A stretch of DNA of 64,000 bases. Origin: Flaccisagitta enflata. Its lineage: Eukaryota; Chaetognatha; Sagittoidea; Aphragmophora. Positions 45,378 through 58,005 of this stretch are shown in pieces. The DNA lies in contig OZ231128.1 of the NCBI GenBank assembly GCA_965153355.1, forward strand, positions 13,020,001 to 13,084,000, in the 5' to 3' direction. Position numbers and translations under genes: made by a program. Below the pieces are notes generated by a model. It saw only the letters and a program-made list of their open reading frames with translations. It had not been told where the DNA came from and did no database searches. Position 1 is the first letter of the stretch; the number at the start of each line of letters is the position of its first letter.

Positions 45378-46080
45378 TACAGGGCGTTTCATATCAAATG
45401 AAATATAAGAAAACAATGTTATTCAATAAAAATTTTTTAAAAAATTTTAAAATTTTAACATTTAGACTATAATATAAAAAACGATATCATAAAACTAAAA
45501 ATATGGAAACAATTCTGAAAAAAATTCAAAAACTTAAATATTTTGGCTAAAATATAAATTATATATAAAATAAATATTTACACTCAAAATTTTTTTTCAT
45601 CCTTAAGGTTTTTTTTAAATTACACATGTCCAAACAATTTGAGCTACAAATATCGATTTGGACTATGTTGGATTTTTCATTTAAGACAAATTTGGGATCT
45701 CTTGCTCAAGCGATTTAGAAATAAGAACTTTAAGAAAAATATTTTCTGTTAAAAAAACACTGGCTGTAAATATTCATTTTTCTTTAAATCATTATCATTA
45801 TTTGATTAAAACCAATAAATTTTTTACATAAAAAGAGCTCTTTGAATCTTCAAAAATATTCTCATTTTTATGGACAGAGTGACATTGTTTCATTTGATGT
45901 GATGTGTGCAACAATTTATTCTACATAAAACTCATACAATTATCCAAATAAGAAACATTTAACTTAAAAGAAAATCTGAAAAAATACGGACATTTATATA
46001 GTGTAAGCTTCCATTACATACACATACATACCTAATATATGGTTTTATGAAACGCTATCAATGATGTGAAACACCCTGTA
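45378..46080. mobile_element. TA-flanked MITE, Tc1/mariner-like ends
   Basis: TA, CAGGGCGTTTCATATCA at 45,380; right end TGATGTGAAACACCCTG then TA at 46,079-46,080. Ends match at about 14 of 17. The interior is about 80% AT and encodes nothing. Confidence 0.65.
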
Positions 46081-46289
46081 GTTTGAGTCTTCTTCTAACT
46101 AAGCACTGATTTAATGTCTTGAATACATCATATAAACAATCAGCTGGAACTCTTCTTAAAACTTCAAAAACTATCCCATTTTTTGATACATTTTTCAAAA
46201 TAGGTCTTTCTTTTCATTTTCTAACACTACCTCAAATTATCTTGTATCTGTCTTCTGTATCTGTATTTTATAAATGAGAGCAATCTAAA

Positions 46290-46428
46290 AAACAAAGCCG
46301 GATACACAGCCAATACCAGTTGCGGACGTAAATGCAGACGTAAATGCGCGTTTTCACACTTTCCAACTTGATTATTACCAACAGACCAACGGATGGACAA
46401 AGAGTTGCTCGTCCGCAACTAAAAACAT
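46290..46428 (+). mobile_element. Family A element, subfamily 2, complete short copy
   Basis: CAAAGCCGGATACACAGCC, CAGTTGCGGACGTAAATGC, AAATGCGCGTTTTCACAC, ACCAACGGATGGACAAAGAG, then terminal GTTGCTCGTCCGCAAC and TAAAAA. Confidence 0.7.
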
Positions 46429-47043
46429 GTTATCTCAAAAGATGAAAAACGTCTTTAGCCAAATATGCCTTACAAATAAAAGAAACATATTTAGATCAAA
46501 TTTTTGTCAAAAGTCTTAGGACACCTATGTAAGGAGTTATGTCATGTAGTATATTTTTGATATCTTTTAGTATCTTTTTTTCAGAAATAGATTAACTCCA
46601 TAATTTTGAGTTATATCTTTTTCATTACTTCCAATTTCGCGGCCTTTCTATGGTCTAATTTTCTTCCAAGACATTTTCTAATGTTAAATAAGAAGAGAAC
46701 GATTATCTTTAATATTTAATAACAACTTTTCCAATCTTTTATCTTTATCTATACTTATTCTCTAAACCTAGAATTATTTTCCATATAAAAATAGATAAAG
46801 TATAACCTAATTATTGCTTTTTGATAAAATATGCAAATCAAAAATAACAATATTTTAAAAATGAGTTAACTAAACAAATTTTGTCTTCGTTTGCACCCCA
46901 ACTTATAAAGTGAGTTTGGGTTGGAAAGGAGGGTTAGACATGGGTATTGTTTCCTTATTCTCGGGAGTTCTCAACTCGATTGAGATCTGGGTTGTTTCTG
47001 GGTAATCCTCAAGGAGCTTCAATAGTAAATTTTGATGATGTAT
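46429..47043. other. Non-coding AT-rich sequence
   Basis: No supported feature. Confidence 0.35.
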
Positions 47044-47312
47044 CTTCGTACATTCGGTACAGTGCGCTAGTGTGCCATCATTATGAACTGGAAATGATTA
47101 TAACGACCAGTCCACCACACTTGTAAAAAGCATGTTTTTTTTTTCATTTCTAAACAAATCAAGATACAGAAACTAGCCAGCTTTCATTTGATAGATATAT
47201 TGAAGATGCAAATTTGTAAAAAAAGTCATCTCATTGCAATTAGAACTAAGCGAGATATGACACATAGAAGCTGTCCGTTTTTTCTATGGCCAAGATGGTA
47301 TCACTTTTCTAT
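47044..47312 (+). repeat. Dispersed repeat H, copy 2
   Basis: Partner of 34,935-35,205, about 12 kb away in the same orientation. Confidence 0.6.
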
Positions 47313-47651
47313 GGCGTATCAAACTGTTTTGTTGTTCATAGAAGTGACAGTCAACTGATCCTAGAATCGGACACAACTGCCTTGAGAAGGAGGAGGGAAA
47401 CTACTGAAAGACTGAAAATACCAAAGAAGCAGGGCTCAACAAAATTTTCAGCTGCCTAAAAACAACATTTACTCACCAGCTTCTGCCTACAGAATATCTA
47501 TAACTTCAGGGATGCACTGCTACAGTACACCCGTTATTATTATTAAGGGATAGTCGCCTACAAGGTATACTATTTAATGTTCTTTGTGAGATTTTGCAGT
47601 TATTTCTATGTTGACAACAAGGCAGCTTTGCTATAAAACATAATCTTGCCC

Positions 47652-47930
47652 AGTTTTTAGTCGCATGCACGTGACTCTACACCCTGCTTTGTCCATCCGT
47701 CTGCCGGTCGGTCGGTCTGTCGGTCCGTCACACTTTTACTTCTTTTTATCAATTTCATTTCTTTAAGTCAAAAAAAATGGCCAAGCTTGGGCGCCAGGTT
47801 GTTGATTTTTAACGAATGGATTTCGTGAATCGACCAATCGACATGCGGACGGACAGATGGATGAACGGACGGATAGACGGATGTGCGGAGGGACGGACGG
47901 ACGGATTGGATTTTGGATTTAACATGCTTC
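47652..47930 (-). mobile_element. Family A element end plus GGAC repeats
   Basis: TTTTTAGTCGCATGCACGTG, CTCTACACCCTGCTTTGTCC, GTCGGTCGGTCTGTCGG. A second GGAC/GGAT cluster (47,840-47,910) follows a different flank, so two repeats may be joined. Confidence 0.5.
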
Positions 47931-48099
47931 TATTAGATACCCATGACATGAACACGGAACAAAAGAACTGCGACATATCAATATAGGCAGATTGAAAGAA
48001 AGAAGTGTTCGTCACACAATTATTAGGCTTCTCGTCTTCTCAGATCGATTTTTCGCGACATCGAGTGTCTTTTGTTACTTGCAAATCAAAAGTGCTTTG

Positions 48100-48410
48100 A
48101 CGACAGTCATTTGGAATGACAGATGAACAACAGTTTTTAATTGTTGGCGTGGTATGCGTAGAAGGAGGTTTGAAGCATGTCGTCGACTCGGTTGTCGACG
48201 CCGTCCTTGTCGACTCGGTTGTCGACGCCGTCCTTGCCTCCAGGATTCGCTGGGGTTCAGAAAGTGATCTCGCATTTCGCATTGGACATCACAACTGACG
48301 ATGTCGCAAATGTCATTGATGTTGATTGTCTTTGGCGATGCGTCACTCAAACGGTGATCGGATTTCCAGTGCGTTTTCCGTGCCGTCCTGGTAACGTCCT
48401 GTTGCTGTGA
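48100..48410 (+). other. Short CpG-rich open stretch, unassigned
   Basis: A 27-base duplication (GTCGACTCGGTTGTCGACGC type, 48,181-48,235) lies in a small open frame (48,177-48,410). Composition is coding-like, but there is no domain or splice context. Confidence 0.25.
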
Positions 48411-48420
48411 ACCTGGAAGG

Positions 48421-48597
48421 ATTTTTTTTCTTTTTGTTTTTGTTTTTTTGTTTTTTTTTCATTTTTTTTGTTTTTTGTTTTCTTCTTTTTTTGTTTTGTT
48501 TTTTTTTGTTTTTTTTTTTTGTTTTTTTGTTTTCTGTTTTTTTTGTTTTTTTTTTTTGTTTTGTTTTTTTTTTGTTTTTTTTTTTTGTTTTTTTTTC
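48421..48597 (+). repeat. T-rich (TnG) tract
   Basis: Runs of 4-10 T separated by single G or C. Simple sequence. Confidence 0.9.
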
Positions 48598-48964
48598 ATA
48601 AATAAAAACTAGGCTGATTCTATTCTATGTAACTGACGTCTTACTTAAAGCCCAATCATGGGAAAACAGAAAATTCTTTTAAAAAGTCACATTCTTCCTC
48701 CTAAAAATTTAGTGAAGCTGTATTTACAGTATTTTGATTACATGAAAGATAGAAAATCATTTATCATTACATTGTTTGTAGGCAAAAACAATTTTCACAT
48801 TTTCACCCCAAAAATCTTTAGAGTTTATTTTCTTTGCCTGTCTTTCTGCGCGCTTGGGCACTTTGTAATACCCTGCAAAGGAGAGACAAAGATAGCGACG
48901 AACGATGATAAGAGGAATGGTAGGAAAAAGCGACGTAAGAAATGAAGGGGAAATACAGAAAAAG

Positions 48965-51628
48965 ATACGCGGATAGAAACATAAAACAGTGAGAAAAGAG
49001 AAGAGATGGAGAGAGATACACGAATCTGTTAGAAAAGAGAAGATATGGAGATAGATACATGAATCTGTTAGAAAAGAGAAGAGATAGAGATAGATACATG
49101 AATCAGTAAGAAAAGAGAAGGAACGGAGATAGATACATGAATCTGTAAGAAAAGAGAAGAGATAGAGATAGATACATGAATCTGTAAGAAAAGAGAAGAG
49201 ATGGAGATAGATACATGAATCTGTTAGAAAAGAGAAGAGATAGAGATAGATACATGAATCTGTAGGAAAAGAGAAGAGATGGAGATAGATACATGAATCT
49301 GTAAGAAAAGAGAAGAGATAGAGATAGATACATGAATCTCTAAGAAAAGAGAAGAGATGGAGATAGATACATGAATCTGTGAGAAAAGAGAAGAGATGGA
49401 GATAGATACATGAATATTTAAGAAAAGTAAAGAGATACAAGAATCTGTGAGAAAAGAGAAGAAACAGAGATAGATACATGAATCAGTAAGAGAAGAAAAG
49501 AGATAGAGATAGATACATGAATCTGTAGGAAAATAGAAGAGATGGAGATAAATACATGAATCTCTGAGAAAAGAGAAGCGATAGAGATAGATACATGAAT
49601 CAGTAAGAAAAGAGAAGAGATGGAGATAGATACATGAATCTGTAAAAAAAAGAGTAGAGATGGAGGTAGATACATGAATTTGTAAGAGAAGAAAAGAGAA
49701 GATAGAGATAGATACACATAAATCTGTAGAAGAAGAGATGAGGTGTTCTGTGAATCTGTTAGAAAAGAGAAGAGATAGGTAGATACATGAATTTGTAAGA
49801 GAAGAAAAGAGATAGAGATAGATACATGAATCAGTAAGAAAAGAGAAGAGATAGAGATAGATACATGAATCTGTAAGAAAAGAGAAGAGATAGAGATAGA
49901 TACATGAATCTGTTAGAAAAGCAAAGAAATGGAGATAGATACATGAATCAGTAAGAAAAGAGAAGAGATAGAGATAGATACATGAATCAGTAAGAAAAGA
50001 GAAGAGATAGAGATAGATATATGAATCTATTAGAAAAGCAAAGAAATGGAGATAGATACATGAATCAGTAAGAAAAGAGAAGAGATAGAGATAGATACAT
50101 GAATATTTAAGAAATGAGAAGAGATAGAGATAGATACATGAATCTGTTAGAAAAGCAAAGAAATGGAGATAGATACATGAATCAGTAAGAAAAGAGAAGA
50201 GATGGAGATAGATACATGAATCAGTAAGAAAAGAGAAGAGATAGAGATAGATACATGAATCTGTTAGAAAAGCAAAGAAATGGAGATAGATACATGAATA
50301 TTTAAGAAAAGTAAAGAGATAGAGATTGATACATGAATCAGTAAGAAAAGTGAAGAGATAGAGATAGATACATGAATATTTAAGAAAAGAGAAGAGATAG
50401 AGATAGATACATGAATCTGTTAGAAAAGCAAAGAAATGGAGATAGATACATGAATATTTAAGAAAAGTAAAGAGATAGAGATTGATACATGAATCTGTAA
50501 GAAAAGAGAAGAGATAGAGATAGATACATGAATCAGTAAGAAAAGAGAAGAGATAGAGATAGATACATGAATATTTAAGAAAAGAGAAGAGATAGAGATA
50601 GATACATGAATCTGTTAGAAAAGCAAAGAAATGGAGATAGATACATGAATATTTAAGAAAAGTAAAGAGATAGAGATTGATACATGAATCAGTAAGAAAA
50701 GTGAAGAGATAGAGATAGATACATGAATCAGTAAGAAAAGAGAAGAGATAGAGATAGATACATGAATATTTAAGAAAAGTAAAGAGATAGAGATTGATAC
50801 ATGAATCAGTAAGAAAAGTGAAGAGATAGATATAGATTCATGAATCAGTAAGAAAAGAGAAGAGATAGAGATAGATACATGAATCAGTAAGAAAAGAGAA
50901 GAGATAGAGATAGATACATGAATCAGTGAGAAAAGAGAAGAGATAGAGATAGATACATGAATCTGTAAGAAAAGAAAAGACATAGAGATAGATACATGAA
51001 TCAGTGAGAAAAGAGAAGAGATAGAGATAGACATATGAATCTGTAAGAAAAGAAAAGACATAGAGATAGATACATGAATCTGTAAGAAAAGAGAAGAGAT
51101 AGAGATAGATACATGAATCAGTAAGAAAAGAGAAGAGATAGAGATAGATACATGAATCTGTTAGAAAAGCAAAGAAATGGAGATAGATACATGAATCTGT
51201 AAGAGAAGAAAAGAGATAGAGATAGATACATGAATCTGTAAGAAAAGAAAAGAGATAGAGATAGATACATGAATTTGTAAGAAAAGAGAAGAGATGGAGA
51301 TAGATACATGAATCAGTAAGAAAAGAGAAGAAATGGAGATAGATACATGAATCTTTAGGAAAAGAGAAGAAATGGAGATAGATACATAAATCAGTAAGAA
51401 AAGAGAAGAAATGGAGATAGATACATGAATCTTTAGGAAAAGAGAAGAAATGGAGATAGATACATAAATCAGTAAGAAAAGAGAAGAAATGGAGATAGAT
51501 ACATGAATCTCTGAGAAAAGAGAAGAGATAGAGATAGATACATGAATATTTAAGAAAAGTAAAGAGATAGAGATAGATACATGAATCAGTAAGAAAAGAG
51601 AAGAGATAGAGATAGATACAAGGAAATA
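48965..51628 (+). repeat. Satellite of 39-bp units, about 68 copies
   Basis: Unit near GAGATAGAGATAGATACATG followed by AATCTGTAAGAAAAGAGAA. Variants (CTGTTAGAAAAGCAAAGAAATG; ATATTTAAGAAAAGTAAAG) recur in blocks of several units, showing higher-order amplification. 39 is divisible by 3, so several long minus-strand frames stay open; they have no gene signals. Confidence 0.95.
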
Positions 51629-51795
51629 ATAAGGAGAAGGGAACCGGAAGAAAAGCCGTCAAAAACCGAGTCCCAAAATAAACAAAGAACAAAATTGCCA
51701 ACTTCACTTATCTCAGCCAAGTTGTGTTATATCGAAAGCAATAATACTCTTTGCATATAAAAATCGTGGAAATACTGAGAGAAAAGAGAGAGAAA

Positions 51796-51803
51796 CAGAC
51801 AAT

Positions 51804-51861
<58 letters not shown>

Positions 51862-52010
51862 GGCAGACAGACAGACAGACAAACAAAAAAACAAACAAAC
51901 AAACAAACAAACAAACAAACAAACGGACGGACGGACGGACGGACGGACGGACGGACGGACGGACAGACAGACAGACAGACAGATAGACAGACAGACAGAG
52001 ACAGACTATG

Positions 52011-52079
<69 letters not shown>
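51796..52079 (+). repeat. Compound microsatellite: (GA), (CAGA), (CAAA), (CGGA), (CAGA), (GA)
   Basis: Five motif blocks in succession, nearly symmetric around the (CGGA) block at 51,924-51,963. Confidence 0.95.
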
Positions 52080-52083
<4 letters not shown>

Positions 52084-53100
52084 TTCTAATATACACGGAG
52101 GCGGATAAAGGGCATGGTAGCGAAATAGATCTTGGGGCTTGATACTGATGATGGGTGGCGCAGATGTCGCGGAATCCGAGGGATATATGAAGCAGATGAG
52201 AGGTACAAGTGGTGCAAATGCGAAAATGAACACTGATGAACGGAAAAGGTGATTCAGCTACGAGGGAGGGGGTAAGGAGTGCAGATAGGGAGTCAACCTT
52301 TTGCGATGACGAGGAGACACAGGGTGATTTTTTTTTAACTGGGGACAAGATTATGCTTTTATTCTTTTTGTATCGTCTAAATGATCTTAAATTACTTTTC
52401 TCTATACTTCATATTTTTAGTATCCAAATTTGATAAGTCTACGATAAAAAGTATGCCCACAGGATAAATTTAAACCAAAACAAGTGTTCATAGCTGAAGT
52501 TTGATAAAACTTTCTTTGAAATGCTACCATTTTTGAATGGGGGATAACTGTTAAGAACAGGATAGGTAGATGGTATAGTTGACATTGATTATGACAGCAA
52601 TTTGTTGTAATACATGATGCAAATGGTGGGAGCGAAAAAAGCAAATAGGATGGATTCAGGGTTTGCATGGATAAATGGAAGAGATTGCAGGAGTTATCGG
52701 TTTAGTAGTTAAAGACCCAATTGTGTAGGTTGAAAATTCAATGGCACTAAATCGAGAGCTTTCTCTTTAAGCCGTGTTCCAAATTATTGAACAGTAAAAG
52801 GAGGCTGGTAGTCTTTAAAGGAAGGGGCTCATTGATGCGAGGGCTTGAATGTGAAGGGTTGTCGGTGGGAACTGCCCATAAAAAGAATGAGAGAAAAATA
52901 AAAGTAAAACGAGGAGGAAGAGAAAGAGGAAATAAAAGAGGAGGATAGGCATAGAGGAAGACATGGATATATGTTGAGGCACTTTTTTGCTGTATATATA
53001 GGGTCTCTCTCACGCCATCTCTCAGTTCGAGAGAGAGAGAAAGACTAGCGGCATAAAAAGTGCGTTTTTGTCATGTAAATCAGTTATAAGTTAAGCCCTT
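52080..53100. other. Non-coding, nothing recognised
   Basis: Unique sequence with only short frames. Confidence 0.35.
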
Positions 53101-53106
53101 CTTCTC

Positions 53107-53565
<459 letters not shown>

Positions 53566-53627
53566 CACAAGCGCGGTGGTGATGATGATCAGCTTTAAAA
53601 CGTCGTTTTTGAAAAGAATGAACCATT

Positions 53628-53708
53628 GGCCTCTCTATCATTCTGGCCTCTCTATCATTATTGGCCTCTCTATCGTTCTGGCCTCTCTATCATTCTCTCT
53701 ATCATCCT
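53628..53708 (+). repeat. GGCCTCTCTATCATT minisatellite
   Basis: Four to five units of 15-18 bases next to the CT tract. Confidence 0.8.
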
Positions 53709-53929
53709 ACTACAACATGAATTCATCTAAAATGATGCATTTTTCCAGTTCAGTAGATCTAGAATTGAGTCGCGTGGCAGAGATCAAAAATGGTACAGTC
53801 TCATCCCGCTATAATGGATCTAAGAGTAGTGGAAATCTATGACAAGTATTAAATCTTTATGCCTTTATATAGTTTCTTTCCATTTCTCATTTTGGTAATA
53901 ATGGAAATCCGCCCAAAAGTAATGACTAG

Positions 53930-54627
53930 GCTGGATATATTGCTACCCTAGTCGTGTACGGGTAGCCAGAGGCCATATATGAGGTCACAAGAGCATTTTG
54001 GCAGGAGCAAAGAGGCCAAAGACCGCAAAAAACTAAAACAGGTCGCCCAAAGGCAAAATGTGGTCAGCGATACCTGTTGCCCTGCTTTGCATGATTGTGA
54101 ATTGGAGTGAGAGGAAGCAGGGCAGCGGCACCAACTCAAGTCTGATTCTGTAGCAGAATACAGAGGGACTTTCATTTGTCCTTCCGTCCTTCCGTCCGTC
54201 CACCCCCCCTCGCCCTCACAGGCCTGAAATCTGCCCTCTCCAGTCTGAAATCTACCTTCTCAGCCCTGAAATCTGCCCTCTCAGGCCTTGAATCTGAAAG
54301 GCCTGAGAGGGCAGATTTCAGGGCTGAGAGGGCAGATTTTGGGCCTGAGATGGCAGATTCAAGGCCTGAGAGGGAAGATTTCACGCCTAAGAGGTTAGAT
54401 TTCAGGCCTGAGAGGGCAGATTTCAGGCCTGTAAGGGCCTGGGGGACAAATGGACAGAATGACGGAATGATGAACAAAAGTCCCCCTGGGTTCTACAGGA
54501 CTTCCTCCCCTTTAGGCCCGCTGCCGAAAAAGTGAAGTGTGAAGGACCAATGAACAGTCCAACCATCCAACCAAGCAATTGACCAAGGACAGGTGAAGAG
54601 TTGCATAGCAAACGACTGAAAATTGTT
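53930..54627 (+). mobile_element. Family A element split by a family C insertion
   Basis: The left half (53,930-54,033) has GGCTGGATATATTGCTACCC, GGCAGGAGCAAAGAGGCC, and GACCGCAAAAAACTAAAA. The right half (54,530-54,627) has AAGTGAAGTGTGAAGGACCA, AACC repeats, and GAAGAGTTGCATAGCAAACG then ACTGAAAA. Together they rebuild a family A layout. Confidence 0.65.
54034..54533 (+). mobile_element. Family C element, nested in family A
   Basis: Starts AGGTCGCCCAAAGGCAAAAT, GTGGTCAGCGATACCTGTTG, CCCTGCTTTGC ... GGAAGCAGGGCAGCGGC. The minisatellite AGGCCTGAGAGGGCAGATTT has an inverted first part. Ends GGGTTCTACAGGACTTCCTC, GCCCGCTGCCG. Confidence 0.7.
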
Positions 54628-54762
54628 GGTCCCTTCAAGGGTCTCCCTTGACACCTGTTATTGCGGGGTACAACTGTATTAGAGAAATATTTTACGCATA
54701 CATTCGTTTGCAATAACTGATTGCTGTAAAGACTTTCTTCCTCCTAAAATCATGACGCCAAG

Positions 54763-55470
54763 ATCAGGGGGCCAATGACCACGGTTATTGCTAAGACAAT
54801 ATCAAGGATTACTGCACATGGTAATCACGAGGCCATGATCAGGGGTGACAATCACGATAGTGATCGTAAGGTTGAGATTAAGGATCACTGAACATGATAA
54901 TCACGAGGCCATGATCAGGGTTAGGGTAGTCAGGAATTTGGTCAAATTTCAAATATTGATATACTGGGGCCCTTTGCACAAATATCCAATAAAAGAAGGA
55001 TTTCACAAAAGCTTGGGCGTGAAATCAAACAGACCTTGTTGGCAAAACCATGGGCTTGCTGAGGATTATTTCATAGCCAAAGGAAGCCTGTAGTTTTGCC
55101 TGTAGTTTAAATTTCAAATTCAGACTTTTACCTGTGGGAAAACCGTTCTAATTTGGTGTATTTATGCAATAAACTAGAGTATATCATTTTTTTGAAATTT
55201 GACCCTTTCCCCGACCAGCCTAATCAGGGGCGACAATCACGACAGTGATCACAAGGATGAGATCAACAATCACTGCACATGATAATCACGAGGCCATTAT
55301 CAGGGGGTCACTGATGACAGTAATCACAAGGTTGAGATCCAGGATCACTGCACATGGTAATCACCAGGCCATGATCAGAGGGTCACAGATGACAGTAATC
55401 ACAAGGTTGAGATCAAGGATCACTGCAAATGGTAATCACCAGGCCATGATCAGGGGTCAATGATCGTTGA
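54763..55470 (+). repeat. Minisatellite of about 80-bp units, split by an insertion
   Basis: Units share GATCAGGGG, AATCAC, AGGTTGAGAT, GATCACTG, ATGGTAATCAC and AGGCCAT. About two units lie left of 54,920 and three right of 55,224. Confidence 0.8.
54921..55223. mobile_element. 303-bp inverted-repeat element with 6-bp target duplication
   Basis: The ends are about 33-bp inverted repeats beginning TTAGG (shared GTCAAATTTCAAA). TCAGGG flanks both sides (54,915-54,920; 55,224-55,229). The empty site is visible in neighbouring minisatellite units (GATCAGGGGTGAC). Confidence 0.75.
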
Positions 55471-55660
55471 CTTTTTGAGTCAATTTCAGACGCAAGGAAA
55501 TTGGGCTTGGCTCCAGTGAAGGGAAACATCAGGGAGAGGAACCAATTGTGTCCTCACCAAAAGGTGCGCACTTTCTCTTTTGAGAAGCGGCCTCGGAGGT
55601 GTGGATGACCTATGAGAATGCCATAGGAGACTAATTTCCCCAATTTAACCATCCTTCTAT

Positions 55661-55789
55661 TAGGGATGTGGAAGCGATTGACCGCTTCCAATTTGGAGGA
55701 TGGGATAGCTACTAGTATTTGAACTGTATTTGGAAGCGGAAGCGGAAGCGGTGGAAGCGGCTTGAAAATCGACTGCATCCACATCCCTA
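55661..55789. mobile_element. 129-bp hAT-type MITE with 8-bp target duplication
   Basis: Ends TAGGGATGTGGA and its inverse TCCACATCCCTA; flanks CCTTCTAT and CCTTCTAA (7 of 8). The interior has GGAAGC repeats. The 8-bp duplication and end sequence suit the hAT superfamily. Confidence 0.75.
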
Positions 55790-55879
55790 CCTTCTAAGGC
55801 TCAGGCATCAAATCAACCTAAAAGACTTAATAATTACAACAGCCCATCCAAGCCTAAAGTTAGTACGCTTAGGATCAAA

Positions 55880-55950
55880 ATCACATGTGGAATTATAGGT
55901 CATTGCGTCTTCCGGGGCCACTGCCCCATTTACCACAACTAACAAAAGAT
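55880..55950 (-). mobile_element. Family B fragment
   Basis: ATTATAGGTCATTGCGTCTT, CCGGGGCCACTGCCCCATTT: one terminus only. Confidence 0.5.
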
Positions 55951-56062
55951 ACATCCAATGGTCCATTGGTTCATCCATCCTTCTGTAGTTCTGCGATTCC
56001 GTCCATCCATCACAAAGTTCTATTTTCATCCTTTTTTTTCGACTTTGAAGATCGTAAGAATC

Positions 56063-56215
56063 ATTCTGACTGTAAGCAAAGCGTCGGTTCATCCGTCCGT
56101 CCATCCGTCCATCCATCATTCTGACTGTAAGCAAGGCGTCGGTTCATCCGTCCGTCCATCCGTCCATCCATCATTCTGACTATTAGCAAGGCGTCGGTTC
56201 ATCCGTCTGTCTATC
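56063..56215 (+). repeat. Tandem triplication of about 57-65 bp
   Basis: CATTCTGACTGTAAGCAA(A/G)GCGTCGGTTCATCCGTC occurs three times, each followed by GTCCATCC repeats. Confidence 0.8.
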
Positions 56216-56307
56216 AGTCCTTCACAAATCATGACATTCTTCACAAATCATTTCGACTGTTAGCTTTTGAAGTATCTTTTGTTCATCTTTTTGCATTTTT
56301 GTGGTTG

Positions 56308-56430
56308 TTAGTCGCGTGCTACGCGACTCTACAAGCCACTTTTTGGTCAGTCCATCGGTCTGTCGGTCCATTGGTTGGTTGGTTGGTCCTTCCGTCCGTC
56401 ACAAAACAGTTTTAAAGGATTTTCATCGCC
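56308..56430 (-). mobile_element. Family A element, hairpin end
   Basis: GTTAGTCGCGTGCTACGCGA, CTCTACAAGCCACTTTTTGG, GGTTGGTTGGTTGGTCC. A second partial terminus (GACGCACGCGACTTAGG) follows near 56,547. Confidence 0.6.
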
Positions 56431-56898
56431 TTTTTATGTCTCTGAATAGTAGAGAAGAAACTTGGAGGAGTAAACAGCCATTTCAAATGTCTTTTTGAGA
56501 AAAAAATGTTAGTCTGTCTGACTGCCTGACTTTTTTTGAAAGTGCCGACGCACGCGACTTAGGTCAAATGACCTTGTTCGAAAGTAGTGGCGTACGTGAC
56601 GTAGTTCTCATGAATTTGTTTACTAAAAACTATCTAATAAACAGTTAGTAGGGCACACTAATACACCACCCATCTCAACTCTATCTGCCCATAACCACCA
56701 CCTTCCACCACATGGAGCAACTGAGTAAATTTACGATCGTGACAATCCCAGCTAAGTACTATATTCTTTTCTGTGTATTCATCTCTTGCGTCTAGGTCTA
56801 GGATAAATTGTAGCTTCCGTGAAAACATTTGATTAGTCTATAATTGACTGTTTTGCACATTGAATTTACATTTTTGAACACAAAGAAGAAGTAACAAG

Positions 56899-57276
<378 letters not shown>

Positions 57277-57389
57277 GTCTATTCATTTACACATACACAA
57301 GCAGTCGTTTCCACTTTCTTCCTTCGGCCATCGGCCTTGAATCTTCTGCGCCGGAGTCATAACTGAAATTCTCAAGGCACGCAGGTGGA

Positions 57390-57392
<3 letters not shown>

Positions 57393-57458
<66 letters not shown>

Positions 57459-57489
57459 GAGAGAGAGAGAGAGAGAGAGAGCCCGAGGC

Positions 57490-57550
<61 letters not shown>

Positions 57551-57746
57551 GAGAGAGAGAGACCAACCGAACGACCAAAACGTAGAGAAAAAGACAAACA
57601 GACAGAAAGAAAAACAGACAGACAGACAAAGAGACAGACGAACAGAAAAATGGACAGAAAAAGAATGATATTACTGAAAAAAAGTAAGGGCAAAATAAAC
57701 AAAGAAGAAAAGACAGAAAGGAAGACAGAAAGAAAGAAAGAAAGAT

Positions 57747-57780
<34 letters not shown>

Positions 57781-58005
57781 TAAGATGGAAAGAAAGAAAG
57801 AAGGAAGGAAGAAACGAAGAAAGGAAACAAACAAACAAACAAACAAACAAACAAAAGAAGAAAAAAAGAAAGGAAGAAAGAAAGAAAGAAAAGAAAGAAA
57901 GAAAGAAAGAAAAGAAAGAAAAGACAGGCTGACACACAGACAGACAGACAGGACAGACAGACAGACAGACAGACAGCAAGAAACAAAGAAAGAAAGAAAG
58001 AAAGA
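57393..58005 (+). repeat. Compound purine microsatellite
   Basis: GA, CAGA, GAAA, CAAA, GAAA and CAGA blocks with interruptions. Long minus-strand frames are artefacts. Confidence 0.9.

Noticed and set aside
48177-48410. 77-residue frame after a GTCGAC duplication as a gene
   Set aside because: Composition is coding-like, but there is no family match by eye, and the T-rich tract follows the stop directly. Not enough support.
48965-51628. CRISPR-like array of 39-bp repeats
   Set aside because: Units are contiguous with no unique spacers, vary in sequence, and the genome is eukaryotic. It is a satellite.
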